Of a DNA stretch of 18,878 nt, positions 6,854 to 13,536 are shown piece by piece; positions within the stretch are counted from its first letter, which is position 1; each line of letters begins with the position of its first letter. Source of the DNA: an uncultured Oscillospiraceae bacterium (GTDB lineage: Bacteria > Bacillota > Clostridia > Oscillospirales > Oscillospiraceae); NCBI GenBank assembly GCA_910579485.1, contig CAJTVO010000063.1, positions 1 through 18,878 of the forward strand. Reading direction: 5' to 3'. Below the pieces are notes generated by a model, which saw only the letters and a list, made by a program, of their open reading frames with translations, was not told the origin of the DNA and made no database searches. Both the position numbers and the translations under genes were made by a program.

Positions 6854-7372
6854 ATGTATACAGCGGCAGTAGTGACCGTCAGCGACCGGAGCTTCCGGGG
6901 GGAGCGTCCCGACGGGGCGGGCCCCGCAGCGGCGGAGATGCTGGAGGCGGCGGGGTATCAGGTGATGGAGCGAACCATCGTCCCCGATGAGGAGGAGGCC
7001 ATCCGGGCGGTGCTTGTCCGGCTGGCGGACGAGAGGGACGCCGCCCTCATCGTCACCTCCGGCGGCACCGGGTTCTCGCCCCGGGACGTGACGCCGGAGG
7101 CCACGATGGCGGTCTGCCCCAAGCTGGTCCCCGGCATCCCGGAGGCCATGCGGGCCGCTTCCATGGCGGTCACGCCCCGGGCCATGCTCTCCCGGGCGGC
7201 GGCGGGCATCCGGGGACGGAGCCTCATCGTCAATCTGCCCGGGAGCCCCAAGGCGGTGCGGGAAAATCTGGAGGCAGTGCTGCCCTCCCTGGCGCATGGG
7301 TTGGAAATGCTGCGGGGCGGTCCCGCGGACTGCGGGACCGTCACAGAATCAGCAGCAGGCCCAGGGCAATAA
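6854..7372 (+). CDS. mogA: Molybdopterin adenylyltransferase, MogA/MoaB family
   Basis: 172-residue protein that adenylylates molybdopterin before metal insertion. VTVSDRS near the N-terminus, the substrate loop SGGTGFSPRDVTPEAT and the late GSPKAVRENLEAVLPSLAHGLEML helix are all diagnostic. A GAGGAGGA ribosome binding site precedes the ATG; modC ends 13 bases upstream. Last gene of the operon. Its final 32 bases overlap the end of a minus-strand gene, and no terminator hairpin separates them. MogA and MoaB cannot be told apart with certainty here. Confidence 0.93.
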   Translation: MYTAAVVTVSDRSFRGERPDGAGPAAAEMLEAAGYQVMERTIVPDEEEAIRAVLVRLADERDAALIVTSGGTGFSPRDVTPEATMAVCPKLVPGIPEAMRAASMAVTPRAMLSRAAAGIRGRSLIVNLPGSPKAVRENLEAVLPSLAHGLEMLRGGPADCGTVTESAAGPGQ

Positions 7373-7664
7373 GAAGCTCCTCGTCTCCGCCTTCGCGGAA
7401 GAGCAGGAAGATAATCAGGAGGAGCAGCAGGTCGCCGGTGTCGATGTCCTTTAAGTTTAATTTCTCCAGGATGCCGGCGAACATGCCCTTGCCGGCGGAT
7501 CGGGAGGCGCCTCCCGGCGGGGGCGGCGGGCCTCCGCCTCCGGGGCCGCCTTGGTCCGGGGGAGGCCCCTGCCTTTCGCCGCCCGGAGGCGGCGGCGGGG
7601 GCGTCTCCTCGACCGGGATGCGTTCGTACCGTCCGTCGTCGTTGCGGATGTAGCGGTTATACAT
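7341..7664 (-). CDS. Small Pro/Gly-rich protein with hydrophobic C-terminus, unknown function
   Basis: 107-residue protein with no recognised domain. Residues 1-20 are charged (MYNRYIRNDDGRYERIPVEE), 22-52 are a low-complexity Pro/Gly linker with six- and five-proline runs, 61-73 form a short amphipathic stretch, and 74-107 contain two very hydrophobic leucine-rich segments (DLLLLLIIFLLF and ELLIALGLLLIL) separated by REGGDE. This looks like a membrane hairpin anchor with a disordered N-terminal arm. Its start overlaps the preceding gene's stop by 8 bases. Third gene of a minus-strand trio. I recall similar leucine-rich tails in other Oscillospiraceae proteins, but assign no function. Confidence 0.75.
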   Translation of the reverse strand: MYNRYIRNDDGRYERIPVEETPPPPPPGGERQGPPPDQGGPGGGGPPPPPGGASRSAGKGMFAGILEKLNLKDIDTGDLLLLLIIFLLFREGGDEELLIALGLLLIL

Positions 7665-8073
7665 CGTTCTCTCCCAGGGACTGCAGCAGCTTTTTGCCCA
7701 CGTGGATCAGCCGGGCGGTCTTGGCCGCCCGCTCCACCTTGTCCCGGCGCTCCGGCTTCAGGAAGGGCCGCAGGGCGTACAGAAGCTGCATCCGCTCGTC
7801 GTTGCCGCCGCCCGCCAGTTCCCCCGCCAGAGGCAGCAGCCGCCCGATCAGCTTGGGATCGATCTGTCCCAGAAGGCTCCCCAGTCCCGACAGGCCGTCG
7901 GGGATGCCGCCGCCGGAGGGGGCGGCGTCCGGGGAGGGCTGTGGAGGCGGGGTCCCATCGCCGGACGGTTCCCCGCCGCCGCCCAGGTTCAGGGACTGGG
8001 CCAGATTCATGATCTGCCCCATGGACTCCGGGTTGGACAGGATGGCATTCAGTTTTTCCTCGAAATCGCTCAC
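7657..8073 (-). CDS. Conserved small protein of unknown function, middle of a three-gene set
   Basis: 138-residue protein starting at a GTG (8073-8071) with GGAGGGG about 8 bases upstream; no in-frame ATG fits. Residues 1-28 form an amphipathic helix (FEEKLNAILSNPESMGQIMN), 29-58 are a Gly/Pro/Ser-rich linker, and 70-138 are helical with conserved-looking blocks (IGRLLPLAGEL, LLYALRPFLKPERRDKVERA). No transmembrane segment. Architecture of helical ends joined by a flexible linker parallels its neighbour at 7341. Function unknown. Confidence 0.75.
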   Translation of the reverse strand: MSDFEEKLNAILSNPESMGQIMNLAQSLNLGGGGEPSGDGTPPPQPSPDAAPSGGGIPDGLSGLGSLLGQIDPKLIGRLLPLAGELAGGGNDERMQLLYALRPFLKPERRDKVERAAKTARLIHVGKKLLQSLGENDV

Positions 8074-8103
8074 CGGGCCATCCCCTCCTCTCCGGCGTCT
8101 AAG

Positions 8104-8358
8104 TTACTTGAAGTTTTTGCCCAGCCTCTGCAGGAGCTCCGCGCCGCCGGGCGAGGAGGTGATGGACTGGATCAGGGACTTGAGCTGGGCGGTGTCGCCC
8201 CTGGCGGCCCGCTCCGCGATCTTTTGCAGGGACGCCTGGTCCGTGCCCTGGGTCAGCATCCCGGCCAGGGCCTGGGCGTCCGGAGAATTGGCCAGCTGCT
8301 CGATCAGCTTTTTGTCCCCCAGCGCCTGCTGGAGCTTGGACTGGTTATTCTGTCTCAT
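8104..8358 (-). CDS. Small helical protein of unknown function, first of a three-gene set
   Basis: 84-residue, soluble, almost wholly helical protein (MRQNNQSKLQQALGD...) with NSPDAQAL and SSPGGAELL repeats of the theme seen in the next protein's SNPESM. No cysteines or catalytic motif. I start at the ATG 8358 because GGAGGA lies 6 bases upstream; the frame stays open further up to 8553 but that part is leader and insertion-sequence DNA. Followed after 30 bases by the GTG-started gene. Function unknown. Confidence 0.7.
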   Translation of the reverse strand: MRQNNQSKLQQALGDKKLIEQLANSPDAQALAGMLTQGTDQASLQKIAERAARGDTAQLKSLIQSITSSPGGAELLQRLGKNFK

Positions 8359-8436
8359 ACGGTTCCTCCGTTTGATGTGTGATAGCGTTGCCGTCCGGCA
8401 GGACTCCTTCCAGTATATGTGGGGGGATAGAAAAAT

Positions 8437-8475
8437 GTTCCCCTCTCTCCCGCAATATGTGGGAGAGAGGGGAAC
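8437..8475 (-). terminator. Strong hairpin with T tract on the minus strand
   Basis: Fifteen-base perfect stem (8437-8451 with 8461-8475) around a nine-base loop. On the minus strand it is followed by ATTTTTCT, a good intrinsic terminator; the plus-strand side has no T tract. It lies 6 bases from the insertion sequence and about 80 bases upstream of the small-gene trio, so it would block read-through from the transposase remnant or act as an attenuator of the trio. Confidence 0.65.
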
Positions 8476-8481
8476 GTTGCG

Positions 8482-8501
8482 CACGGTAATTGAATGAGTA
8501 A
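8482..8501 (+). repeat. Terminal inverted repeat, left
   Basis: CACGGTAATTGAATGAGTAA, the exact reverse complement of 9161-9180. The transposase stop codon lies only 5 bases inside it. Confidence 0.85.
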
Positions 8502-8506
8502 AAAGA

Positions 8507-9160
8507 TTATGAACAAAGAGCAGAAGCAATGACTTTATCAAGGAAAGCCTCATCCAGCAAGCATTTGAACTGCTTATCAGAGAAGCTGCCCTTTAATGAG
8601 GACTGCCCTTTCAGGAGATTGTAAGCCCAATGGCGGAGGACATTCAGATTTTCAGCGGAATTGTCAGCTCTGGCCCTGCTTTTATCCTCACGGAATTGCA
8701 TATCCAGAACCCAATGGAGTTTGTTTTCAATGCCCCAGTGGCCACGTTTAGCCTCCAATATCTGTGCAGCCGTCATTCCTTTGCAGCTATAGATGAAGTA
8801 GTGTGCCTGCTTTGATTTCTTCCCGTTTTCATCTGTTTCAGAGAAAATGACGCCGATCCCCTGCAAATTGGACCATTTCTCCCGCCCCTCCAGCCATGAA
8901 ATATCTTCGCAGATGTAACAGCTCCTGCTCTCAAAGCGTCCGTGTCCCTGACTATGGCTCCTGGCACAGCATGCGGCAGGTGATCCCGCCGTGTTCCTTC
9001 GGTATTCTTCAAAATACAGCTTCACATCGCGGTATAAGCCCAGCTGGTTTTCCTTCAAAGACAGGATATAGTTGGCTTCCTTATTCGTGATGGCCGATAC
9101 AATCTCGCTCTGCGTTCCCATTGCGTCTATTGTTACGATGCAGCCCTTCAATTCCAGCCT
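8507..9160 (-). pseudogene. ISAs1 family transposase, N-terminal part deleted
   Basis: The open frame covers about the last 217 residues of a roughly 370-residue DDE transposase. It keeps the second catalytic Asp (in VTIDAMGTQ) and the Glu (in HWGIENKLHWVLD), plus the family's C-terminal DNLRH-like block (AENLNVLRHWAYNLLK). The first Asp and the N-terminal associated domain are missing. Reading upstream, the frame enters the terminal repeat and meets TAA (9163-9161), so no ATG exists; only a TTG at 9151 is available. Inactive as an enzyme. Confidence 0.85.
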
Positions 9161-9180
9161 TTACTCATTCAATTACCGTG
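9161..9180 (-). repeat. Terminal inverted repeat, right
   Basis: Exact inverted copy of 8482-8501. It joins directly to the middle of the transposase gene, showing that an internal deletion removed everything between this end and the transposase's central region. The PAP2 promoter begins 21 bases beyond it. Confidence 0.85.
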
Positions 9181-9200
9181 AGTAGGACAGCCATTTCTTC

Positions 9201-9229
9201 TTGCTTTCCTATCGGCCCCGTATTATAAT
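9201..9229 (+). promoter_or_regulatory. Promoter of the PAP2 phosphatase gene
   Basis: TTGCTT (9201-9206), 17-base spacer, perfect TATAAT (9224-9229). Predicted start near 9236, leaving a leader of about 30 bases that holds an AAGGAGG. It lies just outside the insertion sequence. Confidence 0.85.
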
Positions 9230-9264
9230 GGGAACAGGAAATTTCCGGCAAGGAGGCGCGTAAA

Positions 9265-10179
9265 ATGGAACTGCTCTACTGGTTCGAATCCATCCGAAAC
9301 CCGGTCCTGGACGTCCTCATGTCCCTGGCCACCCGCCTGGGAGAGGAGACCTTCTTCATGGTGGGGGCGCTGCTTGTCTTCTGGTGCGTGGACAAGCGGA
9401 AGGGCTACTATCTGCTCAGCGTCGGCTTTGTGGGCATACTGGTGAACCAGTGGCTCAAGATCATCTGCCGGGTCCCCCGCCCCTGGGTCCGGGACCCCAA
9501 CTTTACCATCGTCGAATCCGCCCGGGCGGAGGCGGCGGGGTACAGCTTCCCCAGCGGGCACACCCAGACGGCGGTGGGCTTCTTCGGCGGCGTGGCCCGG
9601 TTTACGGGGCGGCTCTGGCTGCGCATTGCCTGCATCGTGATCCTCCTGCTGGTATCCGTCTCCCGGATGTATCTGGGGGTACATACGCCGGCGGACGTGG
9701 GCGTCTCCTTCGTGACGGCGGCGGTGCTGGTCCTCGTGATGTACCCTCTGATGGAGAGCACCCTCTGGTTCCCTAGCCGGATCTACGTCATCCTGGGAGT
9801 GCTGCTGGGGTGCAGTCTGGCCTTCGTGGGCTTCATGGAGTTCTTCCCCTTCCCGGCGGACATTGACGCCGGCAATCTGGCCGAGGCGGTGAAAAACGCC
9901 TACTCCATGACCGGGGCCGTGGGCGGGATGCTGGTGGTCAGCGTCTTCGACGACCGTCTCCTTCAGTTCCCCACCCGGGCTCCCTGGTGGGGGCAGGCCG
10001 TGAAGCTGCTGGGCGGGCTGGTGCTGGTGGTGCTGGTGAAGAGCCTGCTGAAGGCCCCCCTGCTGGCGCTGTGCGGGGGGCATGAGGCGGCGCACGCCGT
10101 CCGGTACTTCCTGATGGTATTGACCGCCGGGTGTGTCTGGCCTATGACCTTCCGGTTTTTTGAGCGGTACGCGCGGTAG
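9265..10179 (+). CDS. PAP2 superfamily membrane phosphatase
   Basis: 304-residue polytopic membrane protein with the three PAP2 catalytic motifs: K65-x6-R72-P73, S94-F-P-S-G-H99, and S133-R134-x5-H140-x3-D144. H99 and H140 are the expected phosphotransfer residues. After the catalytic core, four or so further hydrophobic segments (about 160-300) extend it beyond the minimal 200-residue PAP2 fold. Bacterial homologues dephosphorylate undecaprenyl diphosphate or phosphatidate; which applies here is not visible. AAGGAGG lies 8 bases before the ATG. Single-gene unit between a strong promoter and a strong terminator. Confidence 0.92.
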   Translation: MELLYWFESIRNPVLDVLMSLATRLGEETFFMVGALLVFWCVDKRKGYYLLSVGFVGILVNQWLKIICRVPRPWVRDPNFTIVESARAEAAGYSFPSGHTQTAVGFFGGVARFTGRLWLRIACIVILLLVSVSRMYLGVHTPADVGVSFVTAAVLVLVMYPLMESTLWFPSRIYVILGVLLGCSLAFVGFMEFFPFPADIDAGNLAEAVKNAYSMTGAVGGMLVVSVFDDRLLQFPTRAPWWGQAVKLLGGLVLVVLVKSLLKAPLLALCGGHEAAHAVRYFLMVLTAGCVWPMTFRFFERYAR

Positions 10180-10192
10180 ACCGCCTCAAAGC

Positions 10193-10230
10193 GCGATCCC
10201 CCTCCCGCACGCCGGGAGGGGGATCGCCTA
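10193..10230. terminator. Terminator between convergent PAP2 and RluA-type genes
   Basis: Fifteen-base perfect stem (10193-10207 with 10213-10227) and five-base loop. T tract is poor on the plus strand (CTATTT) and modest on the minus strand. It fills the gap between two converging genes and ends directly beside the minus-strand stop codon, so it likely serves both. Confidence 0.65.
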
Positions 10231-11190
10231 TTTCGCGCCAAAATATTTCTCCGCAAAGGGCACCCGCTCTACCTGGAACTCCCGGCCCCGCAGGTACTCC
10301 AGCACCCCCGCGTCCGTGGGGAAGTCAAACCGCAGATAGTAACTGTACAGCGCCTGCCGGGTCTCGCCATACTGCCGGTTGACGTCCCCCCTGCCGTACT
10401 TCCCGTCTCCCAGCAGAGGATGCCCCGCGTCCGCGAAGGACGCCCGTATCTGGTGCGTCCGCCCCGTCAGCAGCTCCGCCTCCACCAAACTCAGCGCGCC
10501 CTTGTTCCGCACGGTCCGGTAGAGCGTCACCGCCGATTTTCCTCCCGGCACGGGCCGGTGGTAGACGGAGACCTGCTTTTTCCCCTCGTCCTTCAAGAGG
10601 AAGCACTCCAGCTTCCCCTCCGGGGGCTTCATGGCCCCCAGGGTCACGCAGAGATACTTCTTGGCGATCTCCCGGTCCCGGATCTTGGCCGTCAGCACCC
10701 GCAGAGCCTCCGCGTTTTTAGCGGCGATCACGATGCCGCCGGTGTTCCGGTCGATGCGGTTGCACAGGGCCGGGGCGAAGGCGTTCTCCCACTTGGGATT
10801 CCACTCCCGTTTCTGATAGAGGTAGGCCTGGATGTGGTTGATGAGTGTGTTCACCTTCTCCGTCTCGTCCGCGTGGACCACCAATCCGGGACGCTTGTCC
10901 ACCAGCAGGAGGTTCTCGTCCTCATAGAGGATGTCCAGACGGGGCTGGAAGAGGGTGAGGAACAGGTTGTCCTCCCGGGGCTGTTCAAAGAACTCGTCGT
11001 TGATGTAGACCTGCAGCACGTCCCCCACGCCGAGGCGCTGATCCCGCTGGCAGCGCGCGCCGTTGCACTTGACGCGCTTGATGCGGATATACTTTTGCAG
11101 CAGCGCCGGGGGGAGCAGGGGCATGGCCTTGGACAGGAAGCGGTCCAGCCGCTGTCCCGCGTCGTTCTTTCCAATGGTAAATTCCCGCAT
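10228..11190 (-). CDS. RluA family RNA pseudouridine synthase
   Basis: 320-residue enzyme that isomerises specific uridines in rRNA or tRNA. N-terminal S4 RNA-binding domain (about 12-70, QRLDRFLSKAMP...KRVKCNG), then the catalytic domain with NRIDRNTGG holding the catalytic Asp147, and the conserved LLTGRTHQIRASFADAGHPLLGD block near 240-262. Closest to RluC/RluD-type proteins by layout; the exact target cannot be assigned. GGAGGGG is just before the ATG. Downstream of the SagB-type gene with a 12-base gap, so co-transcribed. Confidence 0.93.
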   Translation of the reverse strand: MREFTIGKNDAGQRLDRFLSKAMPLLPPALLQKYIRIKRVKCNGARCQRDQRLGVGDVLQVYINDEFFEQPREDNLFLTLFQPRLDILYEDENLLLVDKRPGLVVHADETEKVNTLINHIQAYLYQKREWNPKWENAFAPALCNRIDRNTGGIVIAAKNAEALRVLTAKIRDREIAKKYLCVTLGAMKPPEGKLECFLLKDEGKKQVSVYHRPVPGGKSAVTLYRTVRNKGALSLVEAELLTGRTHQIRASFADAGHPLLGDGKYGRGDVNRQYGETRQALYSYYLRFDFPTDAGVLEYLRGREFQVERVPFAEKYFGAK

Positions 11191-11202
11191 AGACCCCTCC
11201 CC

Positions 11203-11955
11203 TTACCTGGGCCTCCCGACACAGCAGGCGTATACCGTAAATTCCGCCTCTTTGCTGTCCGTCACCTCCGTGGGCAGACCCAGGAGCTCGTCCATGGCCT
11301 CCTGGTCATAGGCCGCCAAGGCGCAGCATCCCAGTCCCAGCTCCTCGCAGGCCAGGTACACGTTCTGACAGGAGTGTCCCGCGTCCAGGAGGATGTCCTT
11401 GTGTCCGTGGCTGTCGTAGCGCCACTCGCTGCGGTAGGGCACCGCCGTCCATACCAGGCACGCCGGGGCCTTTCCGGCAAACTCCTGCCCCGCCAGGGCG
11501 CAGGTCAGCTGGTCCGCCTGCCGGGCGCGGCAGCCCAGACGCTCCAGCTTGCCCTCCAGCGCCAGATAGTGGTACGCCCCCGGGGCCAGCCCGGTCACGT
11601 TGTTGACAAAAACATACAGCTCCAGCGGATGCCGCGCGCCGCCGGAGGGCACGGTGCGCAGGGTGCGGTACTGGTTCACGGCCTTCACCCCCTGGGCCGC
11701 CCAGAGGAGGAAGGATACCTCCTCCAGCGTCAGCGGCCCGCCGTCGTAGCTGCGCAGGCTGCAGCGATTCTCCAGCATGGCTCCCAGAGGGGACGCGTCC
11801 CGCTCCGGCAGTTCGATGGTCTCCCCGCCCCGGCGCACCTCCATCGGGGGCATGGGCAGGCGCTCCTGCTGGTCGGTGGGGTGGACGTCCTTCTCATCCG
11901 CTTCCCGGTAGCCCTTCAAAAGTTCCCGCAGGGCGGCGGTGTCTTTATGCCGCAT
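11203..11955 (-). CDS. SagB/ThcOx-type nitroreductase family protein
   Basis: 250-residue FMN-dependent oxidoreductase of the SagB-like nitroreductase group. Visible blocks: NRCSLRSYDGGPLTLEEVSFLLWAAQG (FMN-phosphate site with the R-S-x-R-like start), VPSGGARHPLELYVFV, and late GHSCQNVYLACEELGLGCCAL, which forms the flavin-binding dimer interface. In peptide clusters SagB oxidises azolines, but no precursor peptide or cyclodehydratase gene is nearby, so this is probably a stand-alone reductase. GAGGAGG precedes the ATG. Confidence 0.88.
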   Translation of the reverse strand: MRHKDTAALRELLKGYREADEKDVHPTDQQERLPMPPMEVRRGGETIELPERDASPLGAMLENRCSLRSYDGGPLTLEEVSFLLWAAQGVKAVNQYRTLRTVPSGGARHPLELYVFVNNVTGLAPGAYHYLALEGKLERLGCRARQADQLTCALAGQEFAGKAPACLVWTAVPYRSEWRYDSHGHKDILLDAGHSCQNVYLACEELGLGCCALAAYDQEAMDELLGLPTEVTDSKEAEFTVYACCVGRPR

Positions 11956-11987
11956 GTGTTTTCCTCCTCGTATCGGTCGTTGCGGCT

Positions 11988-12016
11988 ATTATAGCATACG
12001 TCTTGGCATTTTTCAC
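11988..12016 (-). promoter_or_regulatory. Promoter of the SagB-type / RluA-type operon
   Basis: Minus strand GTGAAA (12016-12011), 17-base spacer, TATAAT (11993-11988) preceded by TGC, an extended -10. The leader to the start codon at 11955 is about 25-30 bases. Confidence 0.75.
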
Positions 12017-12025
12017 CCTCCTGGC

Positions 12026-12062
12026 GAAAAAAATTGCCCCGCTTGCGGAAAGCGGGGCAATT
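12026..12062 (-). terminator. Intrinsic terminator after the four-helix protein gene
   Basis: Thirteen-base perfect stem (12032-12044 with 12050-12062), five-base loop, followed on the minus strand by an unbroken T run. It begins right after the stop codon at 12064-12066. Confidence 0.9.
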
Positions 12063-12063
12063 C

Positions 12064-12498
12064 TCATAAATAGGGCCGCATGTCGTCGGTCAGCTGCTCC
12101 TCCAGGCGGATGAGCCGCCGGGCGATGCTTTTGGAGGCCTCATCCGCCGCCCGGTACTGGTTGAGGTACCGGTACAGGGTCTTCACGCCCATGCCGCAGC
12201 CGTCCGTGATCAGACCGGCCGCCGTCCGGTCCGAGTCCTCCATGCCCAGCTTCCAGTTGGTCTTGAGCCACGACATGCCCTTGGCGGCGGCAGGGGGCTC
12301 CTTCCCCTGGTCGTGGTACTCCGCCAGCAGGCCCTCCAGCTCGGCCTGCAGGGCCTCGTGGGCCTTTTTGCCGCTCTCCAGGCATTGGCGGAGTCCCTCG
12401 TCCCGCGCGTGCTCCAGCACGCCGCCGATGGACGCCGCGCCCATCTTGACCCCGGCGTCGCACTCCCGCAGCAGCCGGATGGTATCCGGTTCGATCAT
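12064..12498 (-). CDS. Ferritin-like four-helix-bundle protein (DUF2383-like)
   Basis: 144-residue, soluble, nearly all-helical protein. Four helices are apparent: 4-30, 33-65, 75-100 and 105-140, with the block MSWLKTNWKLGMEDSDRTAA in the third and KTLYRYLNQYRAAD in the fourth. This resembles the PA2169/DUF2383 ferritin-like group; the assignment is by pattern and not certain. Only scattered acidic and His residues are present, so a diiron site is not obvious. Divergent from the ATP synthase operon. Function unknown. Confidence 0.75.
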   Translation of the reverse strand: MIEPDTIRLLRECDAGVKMGAASIGGVLEHARDEGLRQCLESGKKAHEALQAELEGLLAEYHDQGKEPPAAAKGMSWLKTNWKLGMEDSDRTAAGLITDGCGMGVKTLYRYLNQYRAADEASKSIARRLIRLEEQLTDDMRPYL

Positions 12499-12530
12499 CC
12501 TCTGAAACCTCCCCTTTTTTGCATGGCTGT

Positions 12531-12559
12531 AGTGTACTCAAATTCCCCCAAAATATCCA
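12531..12559 (-). promoter_or_regulatory. Candidate promoter of the four-helix protein gene
   Basis: Minus strand TGGATA (12559-12554), 17-base spacer, TACACT (12536-12531). Both boxes match the consensus at four or five of six positions. It lies 33 bases before the start codon. Confidence 0.4.
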
Positions 12560-12571
12560 TCCGCCCGTCCA

Positions 12572-12616
12572 TTTCCTGCTCTTGACAAAGGTGGTATAAT
12601 TGTATCGCCATATAAT
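12572..12616 (+). promoter_or_regulatory. Promoter region of the ATP synthase operon
   Basis: Contains TTGACA (12582-12587), TGG-TATAAT (12592-12600) and a second TATAAT (12611-12616). The perfect -35 is 7 and 23 bases from the two -10 boxes, neither workable. The likeliest active element is the extended -10 TGGTATAAT with a poor -35 TTTCCT (12572-12577) at 17 bases. Confidence 0.5.
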
Positions 12617-12664
12617 GTGTGTCCCCCCGGACGCATGTGGAAACAACGAAAGAAGGAATGCTGA

Positions 12665-13486
12665 ATGAAACAACACAAAAAGGGCCTGGCGTTGTGGCTT
12701 GCGGCGATTCTGCTCCTGCTGGCCGGAGCGCTGCTCACCGGATCGCCGGGCCGAGCGGAGACCGTCCAGGAGGCCATGCGGGACGCCGTGCTCCATGACG
12801 TCAACCGCGTCAGCCTTCTGGGCTGGAAGGCGGTCAATCCCGGGCTCATCTCCGCCTTTCTGGTGACGGCGGCGCTGCTGCTGGCCGCCGCCCTGATCCG
12901 GCTGTTCGTCATCCCCAAATTCCAGTACATACCGGGGAGGCTGCAGCTCCTCCTGGAGGAGGCCGTGGGCCTCTTTGACGGCATGGCCAAGGGGAGCAGC
13001 CCCCACCGCTACGGCTTCGTGGGCATGTATATCTTCGGCGTGGGGTGCTTCATCTTCGTGGGGACCCTCTTCGAGCTCCTGGGGGTCCAGGCGGTCACCA
13101 TCCACGGGCATGCCATCACCTTGCCCGCCCCCCTGTCGGACATCAACGCCGCCATCGCCCTGGGGACCCTGTCCTATCTGGTCATCATCTCCGGCGGCAT
13201 CGCCGGGAACGGCGTGAAGGGCATCGGGAAATCCCTGAAGGAGTTCTCCCTGCCCATTTCCATGAGCTTCCGGCTCTTCGGCGCCCTGCTCAGCGGCCTG
13301 CTGGTCACCGAGCTGGTGTATTACTTTATCAGCCTGAGCTTCGTGCTCCCCGTGGTGGTAGGCGTGCTGTTCACCCTGCTCCACGCCCTCGTCCAGACCT
13401 ACGTGCTCACCATGCTGACGGCGCTGTACTACGGCGAGGTCTCCGAGCCGGACCACAAGCCCAAAAAGGCCAAGGCCCGCCCCTGA
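12665..13486 (+). CDS. atpB: F1Fo ATP synthase subunit a
   Basis: 273-residue membrane subunit that forms the ion half-channels beside the c ring. The conserved stator arginine is R203 in SMSFRLFGALLSG; other family blocks are LPAPLSDINAAIALG (152-167) and LVQTYVLTMLTALYYGE (242-258). Residues 1-30 form a basic-hydrophobic signal-like segment (MKQHKKGLALWLAAILLLLAG...GRAETV) ahead of the usual N-terminus, which is unusual. Ends in a lysine-rich tail. AAGGAA 7 bases before the ATG. First gene of the operon; no atpI is visible upstream. Confidence 0.95.
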   Translation: MKQHKKGLALWLAAILLLLAGALLTGSPGRAETVQEAMRDAVLHDVNRVSLLGWKAVNPGLISAFLVTAALLLAAALIRLFVIPKFQYIPGRLQLLLEEAVGLFDGMAKGSSPHRYGFVGMYIFGVGCFIFVGTLFELLGVQAVTIHGHAITLPAPLSDINAAIALGTLSYLVIISGGIAGNGVKGIGKSLKEFSLPISMSFRLFGALLSGLLVTELVYYFISLSFVLPVVVGVLFTLLHALVQTYVLTMLTALYYGEVSEPDHKPKKAKARP

Positions 13487-13536
13487 CCCGCTCCACACAT
13501 CACATATCTTTCAAATTATTTAGGAGGTTTTCCACT

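Larger units (their letters stand above)
8482..9180 (-). mobile_element. Deleted ISAs1-family insertion sequence
   Basis: A 699-base element with perfect 20-base inverted ends and a transposase fragment that is clearly ISAs1-like. It is roughly half the size of an intact ISAs1 element. No 8-10 base target duplication is visible (left flank GAACGTTGCG, right flank AGTAGGACAG). Visibly lower in GC than its neighbours, consistent with horizontal origin. Non-autonomous now, but both ends are intact so it could in principle be moved by a full-length relative. Confidence 0.85.

Noticed and set aside
8507..9151. Functional transposase starting at TTG 9151
   Set aside because: The first catalytic Asp and N-terminal domain are missing and an in-frame stop lies in the terminal repeat; it is a remnant.
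11203..11955. SagB-type protein as part of an azole-modified peptide cluster
   Set aside because: No cyclodehydratase, precursor peptide or exporter gene is nearby; neighbours are a pseudouridine synthase and a four-helix protein.
10420..11994. 524-codon open frame on the plus strand across the RluA-type and SagB-type genes
   Set aside because: Antisense to two clear genes; the translation is low-complexity, GC-driven sequence with no family match and no ribosome binding site.
12140..13498. 452-codon minus-strand open frame across atpB and the four-helix protein gene
   Set aside because: Shadow of atpB on the opposite strand; composition (His, Gly, Gln-rich) is typical of reversed GC-rich coding DNA.
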